Of a DNA stretch of 64,000 nucleotides, positions 1-13,345 are shown piece after piece; within the stretch, counting starts at the first letter, position 1; the number at the start of each line of letters is the position of its first letter. Origin of the DNA: Nageia nagi (taxonomy: Eukaryota; Pinophyta). The stretch spans positions 194,804,001 to 194,868,000 of the forward strand of contig JBITNC010000001.1 of assembly GCA_050084985.1 (NCBI GenBank), written 5' to 3'. The translations under genes and the position numbers were made by a program. The notes below the pieces were generated by a model. The model ran no database searches and was not told the origin of the DNA. It saw nothing but the letters and a program-made list of their open reading frames with translations.

Positions 1-2560
1 ATGTTTGATGGATCATTTTTAGGTCTTCATACTTAATCTCCATGTAAATCACCTCCTAGGATGTGCACGGTAGCTCATGGTGGAAAGGATCAACAAAGAC
101 TCTTTTTTTTTTGTGTTCTTAAATGAAATTAAAATAATTTCTAAGAAAAGAACAAGTTCCAATAAACATTCTATCTTTTCCATAATCCACAACTGCACTT
201 AAATAAAAACATACAATTTTTCAATTTCAAATCTTCTAACTTGCACAATTTTCTAAAATCATAGCAAAAGAAGATTAACTATTATATATCTTTATATATT
301 TTTGAATTTAAAATTTTATTTTAAATTTAAGAATCAAATTTAAAATATAACCATTAATTCACAACTCTATTTAATCTCTGTTTATTTTTCTTTTATTCTA
401 AGCTTTTAAATTAAAACCCATCTCATTTTAATTTGAAAATATAAACAAAGTTTCCTCTTGATCAATCTTATCTATTTAATAAGATTAACACTATTTATTT
501 AAGATTCAAACACAAGTTTATCATATATAAATCAAAATATCACTTTATTTAATTTACAAATAGATATTGTTAATGTAATCTTATTTATACAATAAGATTT
601 ATGAACTTATTCCACTATACATATATTGATTCATTTTTAAATTTTCTTTTTAAAAGCAATGAAAGAAATTAATAATTAATAATTAATAACAAATCAATAT
701 ATGAGGCGTTTTAGAATTTCTGAAAAATAAAGCAGTTCTCTTGGATTCCGAAGACCTGAAGGAGTATGTTTCAGCTAATAGATAGATTACAAGCCAAGAA
801 TTCCAAGCATCACTCCGTTAAACCCTCAGAAAACCATATGAAAATATATCTAGGGAATAAAAACTTCTATCAATATATCAGGCCCAAAAAGTAGTTAAAA
901 AACCAGAGAAGCACATCAAACTGGATGCCTCCCCAAAACTTACGAATTCCCTCTCATGGGTAGTCAGGATTTTCAAGAATTTCCCATAGATCTGAAGGTT
1001 TTAGAACACGAATTTAATACAACATAGGCATAAAAAAATTTCAATTTTAATAATATGACTTTTCTCAAAAGTCTTCCTACAATTTGGATAAACTTAAAAA
1101 AAAAAATCTGTTTCATTTATTTTAAAACATGGCTTTTTCTATTTTTTTTAAAACATTGCTTTTATTTCTACTTCTAATAATATCATGTTAGGTAATATTA
1201 TATATTTTCTTAAAAAAAATACAATAATGAACATATTTATTTAATTTTAAGACATAAAATTAAACAAATAAATCTTAAAAATATACTTATCTATTTTATT
1301 TTCAATAAATAAATATTCTACAAACTTAAATTTTCAAAAATAATGTAATATTTTTATTTATTTTATTTTCACAAAATAAAATAATTAATTACCTTATTAC
1401 AATATTAATAAGCAAAAGCAAGGTATTTCTCACACATAATAATCAATAATAATGGTTAATTCATAACTAAAAGAGTTCAAGCTAGATCATGCTTTCTTAG
1501 GTAATTCTACATGCTCTTGAAATTAATCCAACAGTGTTTCTTTGCATTTTTCAAATACAGAACATGGACTCTAAGCTCCTATTTATAATGATTTTAGAAG
1601 AGCTAAGCTTTTAATTTAGAGTTTTGGCTTTCTTCTAACTTTGGAGATAGAAAGATTAGGATAATATTAATTTTAGCAATTTTGACACCTAAGTAAGGTT
1701 GCAAAGGTATTCGAGGCTTTATTACTAGATTTGAATTTCTCCTAAACTTGTTTCTATTTAAAAATTACAACTCACATTATCATGACAACTCGCCACAACT
1801 CAATATTATCAAGATAATATTAATAATATTTCAAAATGAGTAGGAAATTAGTAATTAAATAAATTAATATTTATTTATTATTACCACAACTTAGGATATT
1901 AGCAAAATACATATTAATTTTATTCAATCCTTTATCCTATTAAATAATAGACATAGGGTTAACTTAGTTAAACATCCTTAACAATAAATTGTTAAGTATT
2001 AACCCTAATTCTTTATATGAATAAAATCCTTAGACTAATTTAATTTACACACACAATAATAAGCAAGAGACAATATATTAGGAACACAACAAACACAATA
2101 CATTAATGGAGATTATCTTTTTGGGTCCTCATCTCATGCAATCCTATATTATTAGTTACCTTCCTAAGACTATCTAGGTTGTTGTCTTAGATCTCTATTG
2201 ATCTTTTAAACATTTCTAGGATACAATTTCCGTTCCACCTAAGAGCATACTACCTTCGTACACCTATGTTCTACACATCACAAATAATAACTCAACAACA
2301 GTATGTCCATGATATGATGATATGGTAGAATTAATTTTTGAATTTCATCATAGAATAATAACATAACCCATAAAATAAGAGCACAACATGTATAAACATT
2401 TATATCAAAAATATAACTTTCTAACTCATAGCATAGTACAATCTCCAAGGTGGATTTGGGCTATTACACCAACACTAGTCAGATCCATGAGATTGATAAT
2501 AAAAAGTATGTAAAACCCTCCCCTCATTCCTTGTCTTGGTATGACTAACAAGATTGTGTT
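1..2560. other. AT-rich intergenic DNA, no gene recognised
   Basis: This stretch is dominated by A/T runs and short direct repeats, for example three copies of AATTAAT near 668-690. No reading frame holds together over a useful length on either strand, and I see no transposon protein motif. At about 2437-2470 the minus strand reads TGTAATAGCCC, which resembles the start of some plant LTRs, but no polypurine tract or partner copy supports it. I regard this as decayed repeat DNA of unknown origin. Confidence 0.5.
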
Positions 2561-4295
2561 AACAGGTGCCAACATGAAGGGCGAAAAAAGAGAAAGTGAT
2601 GAAAATAAGCCAGAAAGGTAAAATTACTTAAGTATTTTACAGGTCTAATAAAAAATGATAATGACAAAAGCATGAGACTACAAGTTATCAACCAACTCAA
2701 TATGACTAGAATACAAATGTGCAAGTCCTATAGATCAAATTGAAGGCATCAATAATATGAAGGAAGCTAACTTGAGTTATCAACTGTACAATCCTAATCA
2801 AAAGGTAAGTTCTTGATGCCATGATCAGATCAATAAGGTCTATGACTAACTATGGAAAAATTATCAACTACCTCCTAGATTTGACCTAGGATATGAGTTA
2901 TAAACTTATAAAGACAAGTTATGGTTAAAGATACAAATATGATGAGGACAAAATAAATCCATAAAGTTAATAAGCATATGCATTTGATCAAGAACTAAGA
3001 ATAAGGTCTTTTCTCCTAAGGATGGTCATATGTGAGACCTTAATGAAAACAAATCCTCATCTTTGTTAAGCAAACCAATCAATCTAACTAAGATTAAAGT
3101 TGTTTGGTGCTTTGAAGATGATAATAATGGATCTAAAGGGGACCATCATCTAGGATCTCAATGTAACCCACTAGTGAAACTTTATGACATCATAATAAGA
3201 TTTCTAACTAAGGTCTTATTTTTGTAGGATGACGCCCAGAGGGAGAAAATAATGAAGAGCCTCATGAAGGTAACTTTGATCGAGCTACATAAGGAAGGAA
3301 GTGTACCACAAGATGCTATATTCCATGATGGGTTGAAGGACATCTAAGACATAGAGTGGAGACAAAAAACTTGAAGAATATGAATGTGGATGAAGATAAG
3401 TTATCCAAAGCAGAGAAGAGAAATGAAGTTATCTAATCCTTCACATTGTTCAAGGCTGTAGTATTACCTTTCATTATATGTTTCTTGGAGCTAGCATTAG
3501 GAGTGAATGAGCATAGGAAACCTAAGGGGCTACATAGGAAAAGTCATCGCTTATTTATCTCCTCAAGGGATAGAGGCAAAATTAAATTGGTTGAATAAAG
3601 GGATTGTATATAGTGAAGAACAATCCAAGAACAAATTTAATATAGAGTTCACAAACCAATAAATATTTTCAAAAGACTTACAAAAGCTTAAGTATCAAGA
3701 ATTGGATTGTCGTAGGATCATGTTAGTAGATAGATTGTGGTTTCAAGAGAGTACTCATGTTCTGCTAAGCTTGTTATGCTATATCATCATCCAAGAAATT
3801 GATGCACATTTTAAACAGAAGCTTTTGAGTTTCCTATTGAAGATTGATGAAAGGAGAAGAATAAGGTGGAGCATCATAATCAGTGATACTTTGATCAAGC
3901 AAATCTTGGCCATTAGGACCACCTTTAAATTTTAGATGAATTATTATATGCTTTACCTCTTTCTATATGAAAATAATAGAATGAAAGCAACTAGCATTAG
4001 AGACTTGATTGGGAAACCTACCATTCCCATCTATGTAATATATCCAAAATGAAAGATTAAAAATAAATGGAATGATGTGTGAATGATGAATGATAAATGG
4101 GAATATGCTATATACAAGGAATTGAAAGGGCCTGGATATATAGAAAGGATTTTAGAAGAGGTGAGGAAATTCATCAAAGGGCTAGTTGATTTCTACTTCA
4201 AAGAGGAAGATATTTTTTACATTTGGGTATATGGGGTTGAGTTAGAACCCATAAAATTGCCAAAATATGAGCAAAAAGCTCATGATATTTGAATT
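2560..4295 (+). pseudogene. Decayed coding block of unknown family (N-terminal part)
   Basis: I do not recognise this family. The plus strand carries a discontinuous but coherent protein signal from about 3640 to 4290. A stretch with the motif WSIIISDTLIKQ and then AIRTTFKF is followed after one stop by NYYMLYLFLYE, then IGKPTIPIYVIYPK, then NDKWEYAIYKELKGPGYIER and FYFKEEDIFYIWVYG. Codons for hydrophobic and charged residues alternate as in a folded protein, and only a few stops interrupt it, so it looks like a once-real gene. It precedes a Lys/Glu-rich block and an LTR-like segment, so I infer an accessory ORF of a retrotransposon whose 5' half is missing. Another unrelated plant mobile-element gene remains possible. 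Confidence 0.4.
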
Positions 4296-4599
4296 CATAA
4301 GATAATTAAAACACAAATATGAAAATTTATTAAGAAATAAAATAAGAATGATCAAGCTCCCCTTTTATTTGGGTTATTATTCATGCAATACAATAAAACA
4401 TTATGACCTAAATAGATAGATAGATATATATTTCAAATCTAATTTCAAGTCATCTTTTCAACATAAGTATTTGGGTAACATTGAAAGATACTGTAATGTA
4501 ATCTCAAACATTTAAATCCTATATATACCAACAAAAATAAAGCAAGAACAAGAGCAATACAAAAAGAAAGAGAAAATAATAATGATTCCCTTTTCCCTA

Positions 4600-6420
4600 G
4601 TGGTACTAAAATTTTAAGAATACCTCCAATGCCTTTGCAATGTAAAGCACCCCTTGGGGAATCCTCTAGTTAGGTGATCATAGTAGGAATTGACCAATTT
4701 GGAATAATGAAAAATGTCAACATCATTGATTTATTGCAAAATACTTACACCCTTGAAGAGTCCCTAAAGATGGCAGTATAGAGGAGTTGTTGTAGAAATT
4801 AGAGTAGGCCTTCATTCAAGATGATGAAACAAATCAAGAGGTGTATTTTAGAAAGAATATGATTAATAAACCTCAAGATATGAAGGTATCTAGCTTAGGA
4901 GAGTTCAAGGAAGAAGAGGAAGAAGGGGAATGGAGTGAAGCTAGTAGCTAGATATCGAGAAGCTCAAGAAGTTCATCTTTTGAGAGAAGTAATGAAGTCA
5001 AGATAAGGATCAAAGTGGAAGCTAAGATGAGTTTGTTAAAATCATAGATTTCAAGGAGGAAGGTGAGATAAACCCTATCCTAAAGGGTAGGATAAAGGAA
5101 AATCCAATACTAGTGCATACTTTGGGGAGATATTCAACATCCACTTATGGATTGAGATAATCCTAAAAGAATCCCACAACCAATGGCTCAAGCACACACA
5201 CAAAGCAAAGCATCGTAGGAGGTCCAACAAATATCAGTCTAAGAGGAGGAGGATCATATAATGGCCATGACAGTGATGAGAAAAACCTTGAGTGGATAAA
5301 AAATAGAAAACAAGATGAAAATGATCAAGCTTTTAAAAAGCATCTCATTCCCATAAACCCATCTCAACCCCCTCAATAAGTAAATGATGGAACTTGGCTT
5401 AAGGGAGTAGATTTAAATGCATACATAAAGGACTTTGTAAGACATGAGTGGGAGTGATGATGATGATGATACAGATGAAGGTGGACATGATGATGATAAA
5501 ATCCCTTCTAAGATTCCCAAATTGCTACAATGATTCCCAGGAATTGGAGTTGATGGCTAGATTTCAATAAAAGAGATATATAGCAATAAAAATAAGCTGA
5601 GAGATATTACTACCCTTAGAATTTACACTAGGAAATATAGCTTTGGGCAAATAGATGAGTAAGGGATAACTTATATGATGAAATCATCCATGGAACATAT
5701 GTAGAAGCTAGTAAAGAAACATAAATATAAAATCAACTAATTAGAGGAGAAATTAAAAGCAAAGTAAGCAAAATGCAAAATTTATGAGTTCCTAGAATCT
5801 TATGAAAATATGTTAAAAGTCAATTACCATAAAGGGGATTCCTTAACCTAAAAAGCTCAAACTCTAATCTCACAACTATTCAACACATTTAACAATGCAT
5901 ACGATGTATTTTTTTGGTTTTTATATATCATAAAGGAATTGAAAGATATGGAAAAGAAAATAACGATAGCAAACTAGATGTTGGAATCTAGTATGCAATA
6001 TTTTCTAAATACGAGAAAATAGTTAGTCCTTACTACAACCGCTCAAATGAACATTTATGATAAATTATTCTTTTATTATGAATGGTTCTCGAATTCCAAG
6101 AAGAAATGTAATTTGATAATGTCAAAATTTGGAGTGATATATGAAAATATGAAAGTTGTATTACAAATAATCAACATACAATTTTTCGATCGAGGTACCC
6201 TCATAGAGAAGACATAGTTGCATAGTAACTTCAAAACTATGATAGAGGCCCAATTATTCACCAATGAATTGAAGGCCATCCAAGATCAAAGTGTTTTGTG
6301 ATCTTACGATACTTTGATCATATTTGAGTTAAGATTGCAAGATGTAATGGACAAAGTTCAAAAGTTAGATGAAGAAATGATTGTATATGCTAATGGTTGA
6401 AAGTTGTAGGTATGCAAGTT
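4600..6420 (+). pseudogene. Decayed charged/coiled-coil coding block of an accessory ORF
   Basis: Plus-strand reading, with many stops and frame changes, gives an acidic and basic low-complexity region. An Asp run is encoded by GATGATGATGATGAT near 5455-5472, followed by DTDEGGHDDD. Helix-rich stretches come next, including LEEKLKAK near 5740, FFYYEWFSNSKKKCNLIMSK near 6070 and LRLQDVMDKVQKLDEEM near 6325. These heptad-like patterns suggest a coiled coil. The layout (conserved block, charged linker, coiled coil, then LTR) resembles the accessory region at 38.1-41.7 kb in the Tat-like element, but I cannot show sequence homology between them. No known domain is recognised. Confidence 0.35.
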
Positions 6421-6650
6421 AACCATATTTATAGGAAAGGACCTCCAAAAAATGCTACAAGAATCCCTAAAGAGCTGTCGAAGTATCGCCCATGTTTCAC
6501 CCATCAGATAGGGTTAATTGGTTAATTAGAAGAAAATGAAATTGTTATTTGATTTGTTGAAGTCTCACCCTACGTATCACCCCTTGGATAGGGCATAAGG
6601 TTTGCATGGCAAAAGAAAGAGATTTTTATTTTGAAAAAATAAAAAAAAAT

Positions 6651-7347
6651 TGTATAAATGTTTAGTTGTCATTTAGTAATTAGGTATCAACTTATGGTTA
6701 TTTTAGGGAATATGAAGAGTCTATTGACGTTGAGGATATATTTTTGTAATTGAAATAGAGTAGGTGAATAGTCAGGTCTCTTCAACTCACCTGCATCTTA
6801 TAAAAGGGAGGTGAAGTCATTTTTGTAGCTCTCTCTCACTGTTGCAAGAAATTATTATATTTTTGAAGATTGAATATTAATAAGAAGATTGATTGCTCTT
6901 ATGTTATCATTCTATTAATATTATTGTTATATGGATGCTTTATTTACTAGTTTATTAATAAACTAATATTGCATGTGATTGTAATATCCTTTTATGAATT
7001 TTGTAAGCTTTGCAGCAAGATTTATAATTGACAGTAAAGATTAATACCAATGAATCAAAATTGATTTTTACTGTTAGATTGATAGTAAAAATATTATCAT
7101 TATAATTTTAAGCTAATATCTAAAGATATTCTTAACTATTTTAACTTTGAGCAAGCACTGTAGCTAAATTTATTTTAAAAAATTTCTTTTACTTGTTAAT
7201 CAATAAAGAGGAAGAGTTTTCTAGTAAAGAACTACAACAAAAATTGGTTAGTTTTAAACCAATTGAAGAAGAAGTTTGAATCCCATTAAGGATCCCCTTT
7301 TTAAAAAAGGATTGCATAATCCCTTGCTATCCCCTTTTTCTTCTGCA
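6651..7347 (+). repeat. LTR-like segment with TATA box (putative 3' or solo LTR)
   Basis: It starts TGTATAAATG directly after an A-rich purine tract (GAAAAAATAAAAAAAAAT), as expected for a polypurine tract next to a 3' LTR. It contains a good TATA box, TATAAAAG at 6799-6806, followed by a CT-rich stretch (CTCTCTCTCAC) where transcription would start. A possible end is CTTCTGCA at 7347. No second copy is present in the window, so both ends, especially the right one, are uncertain. It would close the decayed element beginning near 2.56 kb. Confidence 0.4.
6799..6806 (+). promoter_or_regulatory. TATA box of the LTR-like segment
   Basis: TATAAAAG lies about 25-30 bases upstream of a pyrimidine-rich initiator-like stretch. 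That spacing is typical of plant LTR promoters. It is assigned from sequence and position only. Confidence 0.4.
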
Positions 7348-9690
7348 AGAAAAAGTGCTTAATAAATAGTATTTAAAATTCATGCAAAAAATTATACAAG
7401 GGTATTTAAAATTAATGCAAATGGTAAGTTTTTAGAAAGGTTTATTATTTATTATATAGGGGTTTAATAAATTTAAACAAGAGATAGTAAATTTTGAAGA
7501 TAAGAGGTTTTTTAAGAATCTTGCACTCACACATGTTTTGAAGGCTTTCTACTAAGTAACTCCCTAGTTACTAATATCATCCCATCTATAAATTGGTGAT
7601 CTCATATACATCATGATGATACTTAAAATACATACAATTTTGTATTTTAGATTTCTTAAAATAAATAATGATATATATGATCTATTTTGATTTATTTATG
7701 ATATATTATGTGTTTATATTGATGTACATATTTTATCATATTATTTCCTTCTTTTATGGCATAAGGATCAAGGTGTATACAAAGTAAAATAAAATTATTT
7801 AATGATTTACTTATTATATATAAGAGCCAAACCTTGCACCATTTGGAATGATATTCTTCACGGATCTACAAATTATGTTAGATTCTGAATGAATAAACCT
7901 TTAATCTAGGAACTCAAGCTTTACGATGAATTGATCTTCAAATTTGACCCTTTAAATACCTTTGAAGAATAACATGTGTGACTTTGCAAAGCAATATAAT
8001 TGACATTTGTATTCATAAAGAATATTACAATAAAATAAAAATAATTTGATCATACATTAGAGTATAATAGATTATTGGATAATTAGCATCAAGATACATT
8101 GTTTGTATAGTGATATGGGAATACAATCTTAGTATCAACCTATTTGAATTGAGTGTAGATTTGATCATCCAAGAATTCAATCCTCCTTTTATAAATACAT
8201 TATTCTTGATATATACAACTTCTAATTAATATTTCCTCTAAATATCATTAGTCTGCTTAGAGTTAGGATATGTCTTACACATTAAGTTGAAAGTTTTTTC
8301 TAAACCTCTTTGCTATGCTCATTGAGTCCACTCATTTTCTATCATTGTTGCTAATCATTCATTGTACCATCTTGTATCAATTGGGTAGGAGCCATAGAAT
8401 GGAATTTCATTACATTGTTATGAAAATATTTTGAATAAGATCCCATTAAGCATATTAAAATGAAAGTCAACCCAAAAAAATCCCACATCATACTATAAAT
8501 TTTATTCATTTAATTGGTCGATTATGATTATTTTATTTATGACTTGATCTTGAGTATGAGACCTTGTTACTTATTTATTCCTAAGTGTATAACATTAGAT
8601 GGTATTTCTATTATCGCTCTTATGTTGTCTAGTTCTATACTTCACTTTTATGTGTCAATTTATACCATCATGGTTACTTATATTTAAGGTCAACTAATGT
8701 TAAGGTGTACTTATACTTGATTGGTGGTAATATTTGGCCTTATGTTTTCTTAATTTTCTATAAACTAGTGTAGTAATTTTCACTTTTGAAATGTTTAACT
8801 CAAACTTCAACTTCAATAACTTTAGAGTTTTGTTTTTTTATCCTTATTTGTAGTTATCTTATATTCTTTGGATTTAATTTTTTATTCACTTTTCTTTGTT
8901 TAAAAAAATATTTTCTTGTGCTTTTCGAAGTCTCTACACTTTTTCTTACTTATATTTATTTATTCTCTTATTTTTTGTCAAAACTAGTGTCTTTTATATT
9001 TATTTATAAATATTCATTTTCCTATTCTCCTTTTCTTCTATGATTATCTTGTGATTCACATACATTTATTTTGTTCTTGTGATAACATCTTATTATGATC
9101 ATATTTGAATTAATTATTTGTTAATGTCATTTTTCATTGAGTGTATATTTTGTGTATTCATTACCTCTTATAACTTGTCACAATTTATATTACATTGGTA
9201 CATTTAGTGTAATTTATATCATACACAACTATTCTAAAAATACATCAATCATAATAATACATGGTATAAAGTAACATAAAAATATAATATCATCTAAATC
9301 ATAAAAAACTTTTTTCAAAAGTTTAAAAATTTATAAATAATATAATCACATACTGATCTTTTCACATGCATATAAATCTAAAAAACATAGTAATATTATG
9401 CATCATTTAAACTCAAAAGTATAACCATAAATATAAAGTATTAATAAATAAATCAAAAACTATAATAAAATAACTATATAAGTATCAAAATCATAAACAT
9501 TTCATAAAATCATAAAGGGGCATGACATCCTAAAAAACTAATACATAGATCAATGTCCATGTAGTACAATAGGTTGCCTCTTGTAAAATCTAGGTTAAAA
9601 AATAAGTACATATCTAATAAATGTATATCACATAATCATATAAATAACATAAAATTATAAGTATAGTTGTTAGTATCCTTGCCTAGTTGA
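7348..9690. other. AT-rich intergenic DNA, nothing recognised
   Basis: No coherent coding signal, terminal repeat or tandem array is visible. The one open frame (8786-9043, +) translates to a Phe/Leu/Tyr-rich string caused by T-rich sequence and has no recognisable domain. Confidence 0.5.
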
Positions 9691-10450
9691 GGAAGGTGAG
9701 GCTCTACAATGGGAGGAGGTGATCATGTGTAGGATTCAAATTATCTTGTGCGACCTATGTAACCTACTTTGGGACCTATTGGTTCGTGTATGAGATGAAT
9801 CTAGTATGTCTAGCACAGGGATCCTATGTTGTAATAACTTCAACTTATATACCTATATTCATTGGTGTGTTCACTATATCTATAATCCTAAGCTATCTAC
9901 TATCTACCCTAAAGAGTGATTCCTTTGTTAGATAGATGTGATTTCCTATTATAGGCTTTATACATACTGATTTAGATTGGCTATCCTTTGTACTACCTCA
10001 TCATCATCCATCTGGGGGTCCCCATCCATATCCAACATCAAGAAATCTCCGAGTGGTCATGTCTTGACTGTTGGTGGTGTAGGGTGTCTTCGCTATCTCA
10101 CTCAATGCTAGAGGGAATTATCCTCCTCCTCCTCCTTGAATCACTCATTGAATCCAAAACATGTTACCTAACCCTTAGTTAGCCCTACTACTAGAGCTCA
10201 TTGAGCTATCTTGGCCTACCATTATGCATAATAACCCAACATGGTCTCAACATTATCCCCTAGTGCTAGGGCATTATCATCATCTACTGCATCCTATGTA
10301 TTTTGGTATGGGATACTAGGTTTATTATATCTACCCTACATATGGTTATATCCTAGTGATGCAAGGGGCACATCCTATTTCAACTCAAACTATCAAGTCA
10401 TTTGATCAAACTCTATATCATTATGCATATCATAAGGACTCATCATACAT
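9690..10450 (-). other. Weak, decayed coding-like stretch
   Basis: Base composition rises above the surroundings. The minus strand gives short readable fragments (DAVDDDNALALGDNVETML near 10270-10230) separated by stops. An acidic C-terminal segment of a hAT-like transposase came to mind, but no diagnostic motif is present, so I leave it unnamed. Confidence 0.2.
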
Positions 10451-10459
10451 CCTCTTAAG

Positions 10460-10800
10460 TCAATATCCACTTGCCAGTTGAAAAGTGGAAGGTTTTGGTT
10501 TTCTAATCCAACCTCACATATAGTTGTGATATACACTAATTTACACTACACTCATTCTATCATCCATAAATATCCTACATTATGTAGCTAGGCCTAGTCC
10601 TCATACTCCATACTCTAAAGTTACTCTCCACTTACCAGTAAAAAAGTGGAAGGTTTTGGTGGTCTAATCCCACCTCATACATAGTTTTTATACACCCCAA
10701 GTCACATTGTACTCATTCTATCATCCTTATATATCCTAGCCTATAGTATGTAGCCAGGACCTATAGTATGTAGCCAGAACTAGTCCTCATCCTCCATATC
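10460..10800. repeat. Tandem duplication of about 160 bp with an inner 20-bp duplication
   Basis: Two copies carry the same ordered words: CCACTT(G/A)CCAGT, AAAGTGGAAGGTTTTGGT, CTAATCC(A/C)ACCTCA, CTCATTCTATCATCC, TATGTAGC and CTAGTCCTCAT. They begin near 10466 and 10627. In the second copy the words CCTATAGTATGTAGCCAG are repeated side by side near 10739-10780. This is a local duplication with a second slippage event inside it. Confidence 0.7.
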
Positions 10801-13130
10801 TTGATGCATGTCTCCCCACAATGGTGCTAATCAATATTTCTAAGTCAATACTTAACAAACTATACCATGATGCTAAAATCTAAAAATAAATGCATATGTT
10901 CTAAAAAATCTAAATATCTAGCCTAGGTTTTTGTTACAATATAACTTGGTGTGTATTTATCTCTACCTTTTTATCTAGGTGATTGTTTAGGTTTAAATGG
11001 TTAACCTTAGGGTTTTTCCTATCATTTTTTTATAAATCCACTTATATTTTTATAGGTATACAAAGTTTTAGGTTAAGACACTAGATGTTCCTAGGTTTTC
11101 TTATCATGTTTGAGGCTAGTTTTGTTCCTTTATATTGACATTTTATTGGTCTAAAAATGTTGTTTAAATGTCTTCACATAATGGGATAAGAAATAATAAA
11201 GTATTTACCAATTTAAATCCAAATGTATGTATGTATGTATGTATATATATATATTATTTATTTAAATACATGCATAAACAAGTCTAGAATTAAAAATAAA
11301 CATCATGATATTTCACAAATCCAAAAATCTAATACGGTTTAAACATCTAAAACATTTTATAATTATAAATATCTCTAAAAAATATAAAATGTATTAATAA
11401 TATACACCTCTAAAAGCTTAAACAATATTAACATTGTAATAATATTAAATAACCATACATATCTCTAAAAGTTTTAAACAAGTGTAAATATGTCTTGAAC
11501 CTAAACATCTCAAAAAGACTAAAAAACATAAACCTTAGGGATTTTTTTAGTGTTTTATTACACTAGGTTTTGAGAAAGGGGCTGTTTAAAAGCTATATGG
11601 TAATGTTTATCACTTTTCCTTTGTATTATCTAAACTATTTTCTTAATGTGAAATTTTTTTATCTCTATCATGAAACATGATTGGGATCATATTTTATCAA
11701 TATGAAATGTGGTCCTAACCATGTTTACTATGAAATATGATTACTGACCATGTTTGGGAAATCGAAAATACAACATTGATCATGATTCATCGGTTCAAAT
11801 AAAAAAATTAAAAATTTACCTAAAAAGTTCATAAATTTATCTTTAAATTTTAGTTTACAATGTGCCTACTCCATTTCACTAATGGGTTTCCTTTTGTTTT
11901 TCCAAAATCTTACACAATAACAAGAAATCTCCAAAAAACTTCAAAATATACTACCCTAAATTTTGTTAAAATTTTATTATTTCTTCTACAATTTTGGTTT
12001 ATTTTGCATATTCACACCAATGAAGTTTATTTAAATATTGTTTAAAATTCTATGATGAATACAAACAAATAAAATATAATTATTCAAATAAAATTCTAAA
12101 TTCTTTTAAAAAATAAAAATAATGGATTTAATTATTTAAATTAATTTCCCAAATTAAAAAACAAGGTTTTCCAGTTTACTTGGATTCTATAGTGGACGAT
12201 GAGTACTATTGGAATAAATGCTGGTGGCTCCATCTCACAAGAAAGTTTCCAAGTGAAAAGGGGGTAAGAGCTCTAAAATATACACAATTAAAAGGTACAA
12301 ATATTAAAGTTAGCTTGAATTTTTTAATTTAAGCCTACAACGTTTTAAATAAAATCATGTTTAGGTTTTAACCCTAAATGTGATCGCATTTGGTAGACAT
12401 AATCACATTCTAAGAATGCGAGAAATTCATCCTAAAATTTAAAATTTACTTAATTTTTTATGAAAAACTTATTAACTTGGCCTTCAACTTAGTGTAAATT
12501 TACTTATCTGATATTCTGGTTGAGGCATTAGTTTTTCCTTATCTTTGATAATTTTCATAAACATGCTCTTCTTTTTCTCTTTAAATGATCTTTGGTGGAC
12601 CTTACTTTATTCAGTCCACCTAATATTGTTTGAGGGGATACACTACTAATACACAATTTTTCTAAAGGCTTAAGTTTTTCAAATTTTATCTATAAAATCA
12701 TATTTCAAAAGCACACATTTTCAAAAAGTTCAATTTTCTTTACAAAAGGATATCGTAAAAGTACATTTGATTTATAAAAATATATTTTTAAAAGTATAAA
12801 TTCTCTTAAAGCATATTTTTAATAAATAGAAAATCTACATGCTTATTGGTAAGTCTATGTAGTTAACCCTTAATACATAATCAACATATACTTAATGCGC
12901 TTTATTTTATTGAGTCTATGTGCTTGTTAAGTAAGTCATCACCTTACACCAACTTAACATGCAAATCAACACAAATCTTTTACTTAATGTTTTATTTTTA
13001 GGATATTTTCTTAATGTACTTACTTTTATTTTCAACATCTATCTAAATTTTACAAAGCTTGATTTTATTTTTGTTCAGCAAATCTATGTGCTTATTAGTA
13101 AGTCTACGTACTTACCCCCAACTCAATACA
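10801..13130. other. AT-rich intergenic DNA with a short microsatellite
   Basis: No gene is recognised. A (GTAT)n-(AT)n microsatellite occupies roughly 11224-11256. Copies of CTTAATG and AAGTCTA phrases foreshadow the minisatellite that follows at 13131. The open frame at 11860-12045 has no recognisable motif. Confidence 0.45.
11224..11256. repeat. (ATGT)n/(AT)n microsatellite
   Basis: Four to five ATGT units are followed by a pure AT run. Confidence 0.85.
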
Positions 13131-13345
13131 CTTAACATATTTATTTTCAAATTTTGGTTTGTCTTACCCAATCTTAATGTATTTATTTTCAAATTCTAGT
13201 TTATCTTATCCAAGCTAATGTATTTATTTTCAAATTTTAGTTTATCATACCCAATTTAATGTACTTACTTTCACATTTTGGTTTATCTTACCCAACTTAA
13301 CATATTTATTCTCAAATTCTAGTTTGTCTTACCCAACTTAATGTA
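13131..13345. repeat. Minisatellite, five copies of a 41-42 bp unit
   Basis: Units start near 13131, 13173, 13215, 13256 and 13296. Each reads roughly CTTAATGTATTTATTTTC, then AAATTYTRGTTTRTCTTA, then CCCAA. Differences between units are point changes, so the array is a simple head-to-tail expansion. Confidence 0.8.

Noticed and set aside
2437-2470. Minus-strand TGTAATAGCCC as the start of an LTR
   Set aside because: No polypurine tract, no matching end and no second copy in the window.
8786-9043. 85-codon hydrophobic frame as a membrane protein
   Set aside because: Phe/Leu/Tyr richness follows directly from a T-rich stretch. There is no supporting context.
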